This document shows positions 48,973-57,187 of a DNA stretch of 64,000 nt, piece after piece. Each line of letters begins with the position of its first letter. Within the stretch, counting starts at the first letter, position 1. Made by a program: the position numbers and the translations under genes. The notes under the pieces were generated by a model. The model was not told where the DNA came from. It saw only the letters and a list, made by a program, of their open reading frames with translations, and searched no databases. Origin of the DNA: Conexibacter sp. CPCC 205762 (lineage in GTDB: Bacteria; Actinomycetota; Thermoleophilia; Solirubrobacterales; Solirubrobacteraceae); NCBI RefSeq assembly GCF_030646155.1, contig NZ_JAUTDN010000010.1, forward strand, positions 1-64,000, written 5' to 3'.

Positions 48973-50430
48973 TCAGCGCCTCCCGCGCGAGAGGTAGACG
49001 GTCACCTTCGCTCTCGCCTTCAGCCGCGCGCCGGCCTTGTGCGACAGCTTCACGACGCGGCCCTTGCGGACCTTCGCCGAGCGCACCCGCTTCGACGTCG
49101 CCGCGCAGCCCTTCTTCGCCAGCGCCTTCTTCGCCGCCGCCCAGCTGCTGCCGGCCTTCAGCTTCGGGACGACGCACGCGCGGCCCGATCTCGGTCTCGG
49201 TCTCGATCTCGGTCTCGGCGGCGTTCTGCCGTCTCTTCTGTCCGGCGGCGTCCCGCCCCCGCCCGCGCGGTCGACCGTCTCGCAGTCGGCGGCGACCGTG
49301 TCGTTGGCGTCGGCGACCACCGTGTCGTTGCCGGGCCCGCAGACGACGCTGTCGACCTCGCCGTCGCGCACGTTGACGGTGTCGTTGCCCGCGCCGATGC
49401 GGCAGACGAGGAAGTTGCACGACTGCGGGCCGGCGTCGGCGTTGATCTGGTCGCGGCCGGGGCCGCCCGTGATCACGTCGTCGCCGTAGCCGCCCTCGAT
49501 CACGTCGTCGCCGCCCTTGCCGTCGATCGTGTCGGCGGCGTCGTAGGAGATCAGCGTGTCGGGCCCGGGGCCGCCGATCAGCGAGGAGGGGTCGGCGCTC
49601 GTGTTCAGCAGCTTGACGTAGGCGCCGTCGCCGCCGGCGGCGAACGCCGTCGGCTGGAACAGCTCGAACCGCTCGACGTTGACGACGTTGTCGTTCTCGC
49701 CCGGGTGGCCGTCGTTGGCGACGCCGTCGAGCGAGATCTGCAGGCGGCCGTTGCCGCGGTCGTTCTGGATCCAGTCGCTGCTGATGCGGTCGATGCCGGG
49801 GCCGCCGTCGATCGTGTCGCTGCCGCGCGTCACGCCGTCGCCGGCCAGGTCGTCGTCACCCTCCCCGCCGCGGACCGTGTCGTTGCCGCCCGAGCCGTCG
49901 AGTCTGTCGTTGCCGGGGCCGCCGTCGAGCACGTCGTTCATGTCGCCACCGCGCAGCTCGTCGTTGCCCTCGCCGCCGAGCAGCGTCACGCCGGCCCCGC
50001 GCAGCGGGCCGGTCAGTCTGTCGACGCCGGGGCCGCCGTCGATCGTGATCTGGAGGTTGGCGGGGAGGTCCTCGCTGACGATGCCCCATTCCACCCACGT
50101 CGGGCTGTTGTCGCCCAGCTCCGCGCGGACGTTGGCGAACTTGCAGCGCAGCGTCTGGCGGTCGTTGCTCTCGAAGTCGAGCTGGTAGCAGTCGTCCGGC
50201 ACGGCGCCGGCGAGGTCGTAGCGGTCGCCGAAGCGCAGGTAGCCGCCGCCCGCTCTCTCCTCGTCGAGCGCGACGCGGAAGTCGTTGTCCTCGCCGGGGG
50301 CGGAGCGGAAGACCCACGTGTCGCCCTCCTTCGTGAGCTGCCCGGCCGCCGCGCTGCCGGCGCCGCCGAGCAGCGCGCCGAGCACGAGCGGCAGCGCCAG
50401 CGCAAGCCGTTTCGCAGAGTTTCGTCGCAT
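48973..50430 (-). CDS. Secreted RTX-type calcium-binding protein with C-terminal PASTA domain
   Basis: A 485-residue exported protein (signal peptide 1-29, ending SAAAG). The middle contains RTX/hemolysin-type repeats such as LLGGEGNDELRGGDMNDVLD and GGPGNDRLDGSGGNDTVRGG, which fold into Ca-binding parallel beta rolls. A second set lies at about 275-345. The tail (about 420-485, CVVPKLKAGSSWAAAKKALA onward) matches a PASTA domain, known to bind peptidoglycan, after an Arg/Pro linker. It probably attaches to the cell wall. It lies 8 bases upstream of the double-kinase gene on the same strand. Confidence 0.85.
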   Translation of the reverse strand: MRRNSAKRLALALPLVLGALLGGAGSAAAGQLTKEGDTWVFRSAPGEDNDFRVALDEERAGGGYLRFGDRYDLAGAVPDDCYQLDFESNDRQTLRCKFANVRAELGDNSPTWVEWGIVSEDLPANLQITIDGGPGVDRLTGPLRGAGVTLLGGEGNDELRGGDMNDVLDGGPGNDRLDGSGGNDTVRGGEGDDDLAGDGVTRGSDTIDGGPGIDRISSDWIQNDRGNGRLQISLDGVANDGHPGENDNVVNVERFELFQPTAFAAGGDGAYVKLLNTSADPSSLIGGPGPDTLISYDAADTIDGKGGDDVIEGGYGDDVITGGPGRDQINADAGPQSCNFLVCRIGAGNDTVNVRDGEVDSVVCGPGNDTVVADANDTVAADCETVDRAGGGGTPPDRRDGRTPPRPRSRPRPRSGRACVVPKLKAGSSWAAAKKALAKKGCAATSKRVRSAKVRKGRVVKLSHKAGARLKARAKVTVYLSRGRR

Positions 50431-50439
50431 CGAACGAAC

Positions 50440-51132
50440 CTAAGCCGCGACCGCCGTCGCGGCCTCTGCCGGAAGTGGCGTCGCAGTCCCCCGAACGTCG
50501 CTCCCCGTCGCCCGCATGATCCGCACGCCGGCGACGATCCCGCCGACCATCGAGAGGCCGCCGCCGACGGCGAACGAGAGCAGCGACAGCGGCAGCGCGA
50601 ACGTCACCACCCAGCCGCCGAGCACCAGCAGCGGCACCCACAGCGCGATCACGCGGGCGCGCCACAGTGCGAAGAACAGCAGCGTCGTGCCGAGGATGCA
50701 GCCGGCGACGGCCGGCAGCTGGAAGGCGATCAGCAGCGGGTGGTCGGTCGCCGCGTCGGAGACCTGCGCCGCGGTGCCCGCCGGCAGCTCCTGCGCCAGC
50801 GCGAGGTCGTAGAAGTCGGTCACGAGCAGACCGGGCATCGAGACGGTGCCGACGATCGCGAGCGTGCCGCCGATCGCCAGCAGCCAGCCGCCGCGCGGTC
50901 GCAGCAGCGCGACGATCCCGAAGGCGGCCGGCGCCCACGCGACCCAGCCGAAGCGCAGCAGCGTCGCGGCGATCATCGCCTGGTCGGGATGGCCGGCGAG
51001 CGCGGCGTGGTAGGAGAGCGTTGTCGCCTCGTCCTCCCACGGGGTGACGAGGTAGCCGGCCTGCAGCAGCAGCGAGGCGACGATCAGGCAGACGCCCGTC
51101 AGGCGCGGCGAGGGAAAGGGCGGGCTGGACAC
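50440..51132 (-). CDS. Integral membrane protein, unknown function
   Basis: A 230-residue protein with about six hydrophobic helices, first at 11-31 (TGVCLIVASLLLQAGYLVTP). LLRFGWVAWAPAAFGIVALL and VIALWVPLLVLGGWVVTFAL are further segments. The layout resembles DUF4386-like or YIP-type proteins, but I cannot confirm a family. The start is GTG with GAGG nearby. It ends nine bases upstream of the RTX gene and may be co-transcribed. No charged transport motif is evident. Confidence 0.65.
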   Translation of the reverse strand: MSSPPFPSPRLTGVCLIVASLLLQAGYLVTPWEDEATTLSYHAALAGHPDQAMIAATLLRFGWVAWAPAAFGIVALLRPRGGWLLAIGGTLAIVGTVSMPGLLVTDFYDLALAQELPAGTAAQVSDAATDHPLLIAFQLPAVAGCILGTTLLFFALWRARVIALWVPLLVLGGWVVTFALPLSLLSFAVGGGLSMVGGIVAGVRIMRATGSDVRGTATPLPAEAATAVAA

Positions 51133-51289
51133 GGGACCTCCTCGGTCGGAACGCAGGAGGCAGCGACGCTACGGCCGGCTCGCGGCGCCGCCATCGGCCG
51201 CAGGTCGCCCGGCGGCGGGCCGAACGTCAGACGCCTTCACCCGATGGACAAACCAGTCGGCCGGTCGACAGGGCACACTTCTGCGTGGC

Positions 51290-52723
51290 ATGAATCCGAA
51301 GCCCCACGTGATCGTCCTGTTCGGCGCCACCGGCGACTTGGCCAGACGCAAGCTGCTGCCGGGTCTCCTGCGCCTCTTCCAGGCCGGCTTGATGCCGGTC
51401 GACTTCCGCATCGTCGGCACCTCGCTCGACGACCTCGACGAGGACGGCTTCCGCAGGCTGGCGCGGTCCGCGATCGACGAGTTCTCGCGGACGCACGTCT
51501 ACGAGCAGTCGTGGGAGGCGTTCGCGAGACGCCTGCGCTACGTCTCCGGCAGCGGCGGTCCGGGCGCGCTTCACGCCGCCGTCCACGCCGCGCGCGCGGA
51601 GATGGAGGACGGCGCGCTGCTGCTGCACTACCTGTCGGTGCCGCCGAGAGCGGCGATGGCGGTCGTGCAGTCGCTCGGCGACGCCGGCCTCGCGCGCGAC
51701 GCGCGGATCGTGATGGAGAAGCCGTTCGGCACCGACCTCGCCAGCGCGCAGTCGCTCAACGCCGCCGTCCACGAGGTCTTCAGGGAGAAGCAGGTCTACC
51801 GCATCGACCACTTCCTCGGGAAGGAGGCGGCGCAGAACATCCTCGCGCTGCGCTTCGCCAACGGCCTGTTCGAGCCGATCTGGAATCGCCAGCACATCGA
51901 CCACGTGCTGATCGAGGTGCCGGAGACGCTCTCGATCGGGATGCGCGGCTCCTTCTACGAGGCGACCGGCGCCTACCGCGACATGGTCGTCACCCACCTC
52001 TTCCAGGTGCTCGCGTTCGTCGCGATGGAGCCGCCGACGGCGCTCGAGCCGCGCGCGATCACGGAGGAGAAGAACAAGGTCTTCCGCTCGATGAAGCCGC
52101 TGGACCCGGCCGACGTCGTGCGCGGCCAGTACGCCGGCTACCGCGACGAGAGAGGCGTCGCGCACGACTCCGAGACGGAGACGTTCGTCGCGCTGCGGGC
52201 CGAGATCGACAACTGGCGCTGGTCGGGCGTGCCGTTCTACCTGCGCACCGGCAAGCGGATGGCCGAGAGCGGCCGGATCATCTCGATCGCCTACCACGAG
52301 CCGCCGCAGGCGATGTTCCCGCGCGGCTCCGGCGTCGGCCAGTACGGGCCCGACCACATGACCTTCGACCTCGACGAGGCCTCGCGCGTCTCGCTCTCCT
52401 TCTACGGCAAGCGGCCGGGGCCGGGGATGCGGCTGGAGAAGGCGAGCATGCAGTTCTCGCTCGACGAGACCAGCTACGGCCACGACGTGCTGGAGGCGTA
52501 CGAGCGCCTCATCCACGACGCGATGATGGGCGACCACACGCTCTTCACGACCGCCGACGGCATCGAGCGGCTGTGGGAGGTGTCGGCGCCGCTGCTGGAG
52601 AACCCGCCGGCGCTGGAGACCTACGCGCAGGGCTCGTGGGGCCCGGAGTCGCAGAACAGGCTGATCGCGCCGCACCGCTGGCGGCTGCCGTTCGAGCGCA
52701 AGTGGCGCGGCGGCGTCTCCTGA
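51290..52723 (+). CDS. zwf: Glucose-6-phosphate dehydrogenase
   Basis: A 477-residue enzyme that oxidises glucose-6-phosphate to 6-phosphogluconolactone with NADP or NAD, the entry to the pentose phosphate pathway. The dinucleotide motif is VIVLFGATGDLARRKLLPGL. The substrate-binding and catalytic motif RIDHFLGKEAAQN is exact. VIMEKPFGTDL and the C-terminal domain (TGKRMAESGRIISIAYHEPP) are also typical. Length is near the family norm. The gene stands alone between a membrane protein and a convergent TetR gene that begins two bases after its stop. Confidence 0.95.
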   Translation: MNPKPHVIVLFGATGDLARRKLLPGLLRLFQAGLMPVDFRIVGTSLDDLDEDGFRRLARSAIDEFSRTHVYEQSWEAFARRLRYVSGSGGPGALHAAVHAARAEMEDGALLLHYLSVPPRAAMAVVQSLGDAGLARDARIVMEKPFGTDLASAQSLNAAVHEVFREKQVYRIDHFLGKEAAQNILALRFANGLFEPIWNRQHIDHVLIEVPETLSIGMRGSFYEATGAYRDMVVTHLFQVLAFVAMEPPTALEPRAITEEKNKVFRSMKPLDPADVVRGQYAGYRDERGVAHDSETETFVALRAEIDNWRWSGVPFYLRTGKRMAESGRIISIAYHEPPQAMFPRGSGVGQYGPDHMTFDLDEASRVSLSFYGKRPGPGMRLEKASMQFSLDETSYGHDVLEAYERLIHDAMMGDHTLFTTADGIERLWEVSAPLLENPPALETYAQGSWGPESQNRLIAPHRWRLPFERKWRGGVS

Positions 52724-52724
52724 G

Positions 52725-53291
52725 TCAGGCGGGCGCGGGCGCCGGCTGCGCGCAGCCGCCGAGGAACGAGCGCACCAGCAGCCGCTGACCGGCGACGACG
52801 GTCATGCGGCCGGCGGCGATCTCGGTCAGGATCGCCGTGATCGCGCCGCCGAGCACGATCAGCATCGCCGCCGGCGTCAGCTCGGCGGTCAGCTCCCCGC
52901 GCGCCTGCGCCTGTCTCAGCAGCTCGCAGATCGGCCGGTCGAAGCGGCGTCTGACCTCCTCCGCGTGCCGTTCGTCGAGCGGCTTGCCGAAGACCAGCCG
53001 CCAGCGCGCCCCGACCTCGATCAGCTGCTCGCAGAGCCGCTCGACGCGACCCTCCGGCGGCGTCGCCGCGGTCGCCGCGATCACCTCCGCGATCGCGTCG
53101 AACGCCTCCCGCCGCAGCCCTTCGATCAGCCCCTCACGGGTCGGGAAGTGGCGGTAGAGGGTCGCCCGCCCGAGCCCGGCGTCGGCCGCTATCTCGCCCA
53201 TCCCGGCCGCCGGCGCGTCGGCGAGCACGCGCGCGGCGGCGTCGAGAATGCTGCGCTCGTTGCGCGTGAAATCCGCCCGATGGCTCCCCAT
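52725..53291 (-). CDS. TetR-family transcriptional regulator
   Basis: A 188-residue regulator. The N-terminal helix-turn-helix is clear: ERSILDAAARVLADAPAAGM, GEIAADAGLGRATLYRHFPT and REGLIEGLRREAF. The rest is the ligand and dimer domain with no recognisable ligand motif. It is divergent from the DeoR-type gene with 46 bases between starts, so each could act on the shared promoter region. The start is ATG with no obvious Shine-Dalgarno sequence. Confidence 0.9.
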   Translation of the reverse strand: MGSHRADFTRNERSILDAAARVLADAPAAGMGEIAADAGLGRATLYRHFPTREGLIEGLRREAFDAIAEVIAATAATPPEGRVERLCEQLIEVGARWRLVFGKPLDERHAEEVRRRFDRPICELLRQAQARGELTAELTPAAMLIVLGGAITAILTEIAAGRMTVVAGQRLLVRSFLGGCAQPAPAPA

Positions 53292-53337
53292 GGCGTGTGA
53301 ACGCTACCGCCGCCGCCGGTCCGCACCGCTTGATAGC

Positions 53338-54216
53338 GTGACGCGGTCGGATCCGTTCGTTCGTGTTCGTCAGCTTGGAGGAAGGTGCGTCATCGCTGCT
53401 GAAAGCTCATCGGGTCGTCCGCTGCTCGCAGAGGCGCGTCGCTTTGCGATCGCCGAGCTGCTGCGGTCGACGGGGGCCGTGAGCGTCACCGAGGTCGAGA
53501 ACCGCTTCGGCGTCTCGCCGATGACCGCCCGTCGCGACCTGATGGCGCTGGAGAAGCAGGGCGTCGCGCGCCGCACCCACGGCGGAGCCGTGCTGCCGTC
53601 GATGTCGGCGAAGGAGGACTCGTTCGCCAAGCGCGTCAACCTCGCCGCGGAGGCGAAGGGCAGGCTTGCCGACGCCGCCGTCGCGATGGTGCAGGCGGAG
53701 GAGACGATCGTGCTCGACTCCAGCTCGACCGCGTACTTCCTCGCACAGCGGATCGTCGATCGCGGCCTCGCCGTCACGATCATCACGAACAGCCTGCCGA
53801 TCATGGACCTGATCGCCGGCGTCGAGAGCCCGCCGATCCACCTCGTCGCGGTCGGCGGCACGCTGCGGCGGCTGACCGGCTCGTTCGTCGGCCCCTACGC
53901 GGTCGAGACGATCCGCGGCCACTTCGCCGACAAGATGTTCATGTCCGTCAAGGGCCTCACGCCCGGCGGCGTGATGACCGACGCCGACGAGCTGGAAGCC
54001 GAGCTGAAGCGGTCGATGATCGCCCAGTCGCAGGAGACGATCCTGCTCGTCGACGGTTCGAAGCTGAGCGTTCGCGGTCAGAACGCGATCGCGCACGTGA
54101 GGGAGCTGACCTCGGTCGTGACCGAGGGCCTCGGCGGCCCGCAGCTGGAGACGCTGCGCGCGACCGGCGTCGAGGTCAGCAGCCTCGACGAGCCGAGCAA
54201 GACGCCCTCCGCCTAG
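53338..54216 (+). CDS. DeoR/GlpR-family transcriptional regulator
   Basis: A 292-residue sugar-metabolism regulator. The DeoR helix-turn-helix covers about 30-85 (RRFAIAELLRSTGAVSVTEV, MTARRDLMALEKQGVARRTH, then GGAV). The sugar-phosphate-binding domain includes ETIVLDSSSTAYFLAQRI, ITNSLPIMDLIA and VGGTLRRLTGSFVGPYAVET. The start is uncertain. The GTG used here has no ribosome site, while a strong GGAGGAAGG at 53377-53385 lies just before codons GTC and ATC near residue 17. Initiation at one of these rare codons would remove the first residues without harming the domain. Confidence 0.85.
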   Translation: MTRSDPFVRVRQLGGRCVIAAESSSGRPLLAEARRFAIAELLRSTGAVSVTEVENRFGVSPMTARRDLMALEKQGVARRTHGGAVLPSMSAKEDSFAKRVNLAAEAKGRLADAAVAMVQAEETIVLDSSSTAYFLAQRIVDRGLAVTIITNSLPIMDLIAGVESPPIHLVAVGGTLRRLTGSFVGPYAVETIRGHFADKMFMSVKGLTPGGVMTDADELEAELKRSMIAQSQETILLVDGSKLSVRGQNAIAHVRELTSVVTEGLGGPQLETLRATGVEVSSLDEPSKTPSA

Positions 54217-54282
54217 CGGCCGCCGGAGCGTGCGCGGCCACGCCGCGTCGTCGCCGCCCGACCTGCGACGCTTCAGCGCCTC

Positions 54283-55464
54283 ATGGCCGCCACCCCTCCC
54301 CCGCCCCAGCCCGTCGAGCCCGCCGCGCCGAAGCCGCCCGCGCTCGTCTTCAGAGCGCCCGCGCTGCTCGCTCCCGGCGTCGCGATCGAGCTGAGCGGGC
54401 AGGGCGCCGGCGCGCGCAGACGGATCCAGGTGCAGGTCAAGCTCGACGGCGGCTGGCGCGACCTGGCCGGGATCCGCGCCGACGCGCGCGGCCGCTACGC
54501 GCGCGCGATCGAGCCGGAGACGGTCCGCGGCGGCTACCGCCTGCGCGCGCTCGCGCCCGACGGCCGCAGATCGAGAGAGCTGGTCGTGCGCACGCGGCCG
54601 GTGACGCTCGCCGCCGTCGGCGACGTCAACCTCGGCGACGCGACCGCGGGCGTGATGGCGGCTCAAGGGTTGAACTACCCGTGGTCGAGCGTCGCTCCGT
54701 CGCTGCGCAAGGCCGACGTGGCGTTCGCGAACCTGGAGTGCGCGATCTCCACGCGCGGCGCGCCAGTCGAGAAGCAGTACCGCTTCCGCGGCAGCCCGGC
54801 GGCGCTGAAGGCGATGAGAGCGTACGCCGGGATCGACGTCGTCAACCTGGCGAACAACCACGTCGGCGACTACGGCACGACCGCGCTGCTCGACACGATC
54901 GACTGGTCGCGCAGACTGGGCCTGGTGCCGGTCGGCGCCGGCGGCTCGCTGAGCGCCGCGATGGAGCCGCGCGTGGTCGAGCGGCTGGGGCTGAAGATCG
55001 CCTTCGTCGGCTTCTCCAGCATCCTCCCGCCCGAGTTCTGGGCGACCCCGACCCATCCCGGCAACACGTTCGCCTCGGCCGCGAACGTCCGCGCCAGCGT
55101 CAGCGCCGCCCGCAGAGTCGCCGACGTCGTCGTCGCGACCTTCCACTGGGGCATCGAGCTGGACCCGGTCGAGAACCCGCAGGAGTCGGCGCTCGCCGCC
55201 ACCGCCCTGGCGAGCGGCGCCGACGCCGTCATCGGCGGCCACCCCCACGTCCTCCAGCCGATCCGCACCAGCGCCGGCGGCCGCAAGGTGGTCGCGTACA
55301 GCCTCGGCAACTTCGTCTTCGCCTCCCACCGCGCCGAGACCGTCCGCACCGGCATCCTCCACCTCGACCTCTCCGCCCGCGGCGTCGAACGCACCCGCTT
55401 CCAGCGCGCCACGATCGAAGGCGTCCGCCCGGTCCTGACGGGCAGCTGGGTCGACGTGCGGTAG
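54283..55464 (+). CDS. CapA-family (poly-gamma-glutamate synthesis type) metallophosphatase-fold protein
   Basis: A 393-residue protein. Residues 1-105 are a Pro-rich start and a beta domain (APALLAPGVAIELSGQGAGA). The CapA domain (about 107-390) has VTLAAVGDVNLGD, FANLECAISTRGAP, VVNLANNHVGDYGTTALLDT, VATFHWGIELDP and GADAVIGGHPHVLQPI, giving a complete set of metal-binding Asp, Asn and His residues. No signal peptide or membrane segment is visible, although most CapA proteins face the outside. Poly-gamma-glutamate genes (CapB/CapC) are not adjacent, so the usual capsule role is not supported. Confidence 0.8.
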   Translation: MAATPPPPQPVEPAAPKPPALVFRAPALLAPGVAIELSGQGAGARRRIQVQVKLDGGWRDLAGIRADARGRYARAIEPETVRGGYRLRALAPDGRRSRELVVRTRPVTLAAVGDVNLGDATAGVMAAQGLNYPWSSVAPSLRKADVAFANLECAISTRGAPVEKQYRFRGSPAALKAMRAYAGIDVVNLANNHVGDYGTTALLDTIDWSRRLGLVPVGAGGSLSAAMEPRVVERLGLKIAFVGFSSILPPEFWATPTHPGNTFASAANVRASVSAARRVADVVVATFHWGIELDPVENPQESALAATALASGADAVIGGHPHVLQPIRTSAGGRKVVAYSLGNFVFASHRAETVRTGILHLDLSARGVERTRFQRATIEGVRPVLTGSWVDVR

Positions 55465-55472
55465 GCGCGGCG

Positions 55473-55790
55473 CTACCGCAGCGCCAGCACCAGTTCGAGC
55501 GCGTCGTCGACGGCGTTCTGCTCGGCGGCGTCGAGCCGGCCGGCAAGCGCGTCGAGGCGCTGCACGTCGACCGCGCGCAGCTGCTCGACGAGGATCCGCG
55601 TCGGCTCGCCGTCGACCTCGATCTCGGGCCGGAAGGTCGCCGCGCGGGCGCTGCGCGAGGTCGGCGCCACGAGCGCGGTCGAGAGGCCGAGCAGCTCGTC
55701 CGCCTGGACGATCACCGCATAGCGGGCGCCGTGCTGCTCGCGCCTGCCGCTCGCCGGCAGCCGGACGCGGTAGATCTCGCCGCGAACCAC
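55473..55790 (-). CDS. MazF/PemK-type toxin, endoribonuclease family
   Basis: A 105-residue protein of the MazF/PemK fold. It opens MVRGEIYRVRLPASGRREQH and continues ARYAVIVQADELLGLSTALV and APTSRSARAATFRPEIEVDG. VEQLRAVDVQRLDALAGRLD follows, in the order expected for the family. MazF toxins cut single-stranded RNA at short sequences and stop growth when free of antitoxin. The GTG start lies one base after the antitoxin stop, the usual coupled order. It ends near the CapA gene on the opposite strand. Confidence 0.85.
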   Translation of the reverse strand: MVRGEIYRVRLPASGRREQHGARYAVIVQADELLGLSTALVAPTSRSARAATFRPEIEVDGEPTRILVEQLRAVDVQRLDALAGRLDAAEQNAVDDALELVLALR

Positions 55791-55791
55791 G

Positions 55792-56040
55792 TCACTCCGG
55801 CCAGTCCGCGGCGATCTCGTCCATGTCGACCGCGACGCGCGCGATCGCCGCGCGGTCGACCGGATCGGCCGCGAGCCGCGCCGCCTCGTCGCGCAGCGCC
55901 GAGCGGCGGCGACGACGATCGGCCGCCTCCTGCAGCGCGGCGCGAACGGCCTCCGACTCGTTGAGCCCCTCGCGCATCAGCAGCTCCAGGCTCAGCTCCG
56001 AAGGACCGTCGAGACGAGCGCGAACGACGCGAGAAGCCAT
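55792..56040 (-). CDS. Antitoxin of the MazF-type pair, ribbon-helix-helix type
   Basis: An 82-residue small protein upstream of the toxin in the same operon. The start (ASRVVRARLDGPSELSLELL) and following GLNESEAVRAALQEAADRRR look like a ribbon-helix-helix DNA-binding module, and the acidic C-terminus (ARVAVDMDEIAADWPE) should wrap the toxin. TACGCT lies six bases before the ATG, giving a leaderless transcript. The neighbouring inverted repeat at 56057-56088 fits autorepression by the antitoxin. Confidence 0.8.
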   Translation of the reverse strand: MASRVVRARLDGPSELSLELLMREGLNESEAVRAALQEAADRRRRRSALRDEAARLAADPVDRAAIARVAVDMDEIAADWPE

Positions 56041-56046
56041 TTTGGA

Positions 56047-56088
56047 AGCGTAGCACGCGGTGTGCCACAGCTATCTATGACACACCGC
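56047..56088 (-). promoter_or_regulatory. Promoter and operator of the toxin-antitoxin operon
   Basis: GCGGTGTG (56057-56064) and CACACCGC (56081-56088) form a perfect inverted repeat with a 16-base spacer containing CTATCTATGA. A minus-strand -10 (TACGCT, 56047-56052) lies just downstream. A bound antitoxin dimer of dimers would cover the region between -35 and -10. Confidence 0.5.
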
Positions 56089-56107
56089 CAGTCTGCTGTT
56101 GCAGCGG

Positions 56108-57133
56108 CTACCGCCGCCGCGCGTCGGGCTCCAGGGCGGGGTTGGTCCAGCCGTCGTCGACGGGGTTGACGGTCGTGCCGGGTGGGACGATCGCGTCGAT
56201 GCGGTCGAGCAGGTCGTCGGTGAGCTTCAGCTCGTCAGCGCCGAGCTGGTCTTCGAGCTGCTCCATCGTGCGCGGGCCGATGATCGCGGAGGTGACGGCG
56301 GGGTGGCGGATCGTGAAGGCGATCGCGAGCTGGATCAGGCTCAGGCCGGCCTCCTCGGCCAGTCTCGCGAGCGCGTCGGCGGCCTCGAGCTTGCGCTGGT
56401 TGGCCGGGTCGGTGAGGTCGTAGCGGCCGGGGATGCGAGCGGCGCGGCCGCTCGTCGGCGCCTCCTGGCCGAGCCGCCAGCGGCCGCTCAGCCAGCCGCC
56501 GGCGAGCGGGCTCCAGGGCAGGATCGCGATGCCGTAGTCGCGCGCGGCGGGCAGCAGGTCGCCCTCGATTCTGCGCACCAGCAGCGAGTACGGCGGCTGC
56601 TCGCTGACGAAGCGGCGGCTGCCGTCGCGGCGCGCCGCCCACTGCGCCTCGACCACCCGCTGCAGCGGCCAGGTCGACGTGCCGGCGTAGCGGATCGTGC
56701 CGGCGCGGACGAGGTCGTCGAGCGCGCCGAGCGTCTCCTCGACGTCGGTCCCGAGGTCCCAGCGATGGACCTGGTAGAGGTCGATCCAGTCGGTCTGCAG
56801 GCGTCTCAGCGACTCGTGCACCGCCTTGTAGACCCAGCGGCGGCTGTTGCCGCGGCGGTTGGGATCGTCGCCCATCGAGCCGTGGAACTTCGTCGCCAGG
56901 AAGACGTCGTCGCGGCGCCCGCCGGCGAGCGCCTTGCCGACGATGATCTCGCTCTCGCCGGCGGCGTAGACGTCGGCCGTGTCGACGATGTTGATGCCGC
57001 TGTCGAGCGCGCGGTGGATGATCCGGATCGAGTCGTCGTGGTCGCTGTTGCCCCACGCGCCGAACATCATCGTGCCGAGCGTCAGCGGGCTCACGCACAC
57101 GCCGGTTCTGCCGAAGCTGCGGTATTCGGTCAT
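56108..57133 (-). CDS. Aldo/keto reductase
   Basis: A 341-residue NADPH-dependent oxidoreductase with TIM-barrel fold. The start MTEYRSFGRTGVCVSPLTLG and GINIVDTADVYAAGESEIIV give the catalytic Asp and Tyr. DVFLATKFHGSMGDDPNRRG carries the Lys and DLYQVHRWD the His of the tetrad. IRHPAVTSAIIGPRTMEQLE forms the cofactor end. The family is the YajO/YghZ-like group. The physiological carbonyl substrate is not evident. It is divergent from the PAS kinase gene with 54 bases between starts. Confidence 0.9.
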   Translation of the reverse strand: MTEYRSFGRTGVCVSPLTLGTMMFGAWGNSDHDDSIRIIHRALDSGINIVDTADVYAAGESEIIVGKALAGGRRDDVFLATKFHGSMGDDPNRRGNSRRWVYKAVHESLRRLQTDWIDLYQVHRWDLGTDVEETLGALDDLVRAGTIRYAGTSTWPLQRVVEAQWAARRDGSRRFVSEQPPYSLLVRRIEGDLLPAARDYGIAILPWSPLAGGWLSGRWRLGQEAPTSGRAARIPGRYDLTDPANQRKLEAADALARLAEEAGLSLIQLAIAFTIRHPAVTSAIIGPRTMEQLEDQLGADELKLTDDLLDRIDAIVPPGTTVNPVDDGWTNPALEPDARRR

Positions 57134-57187
57134 GACCACCAGCGTAGGCCGGTGCGACGCGCACCTTCGTAGACTGTCGCCTCGCCC

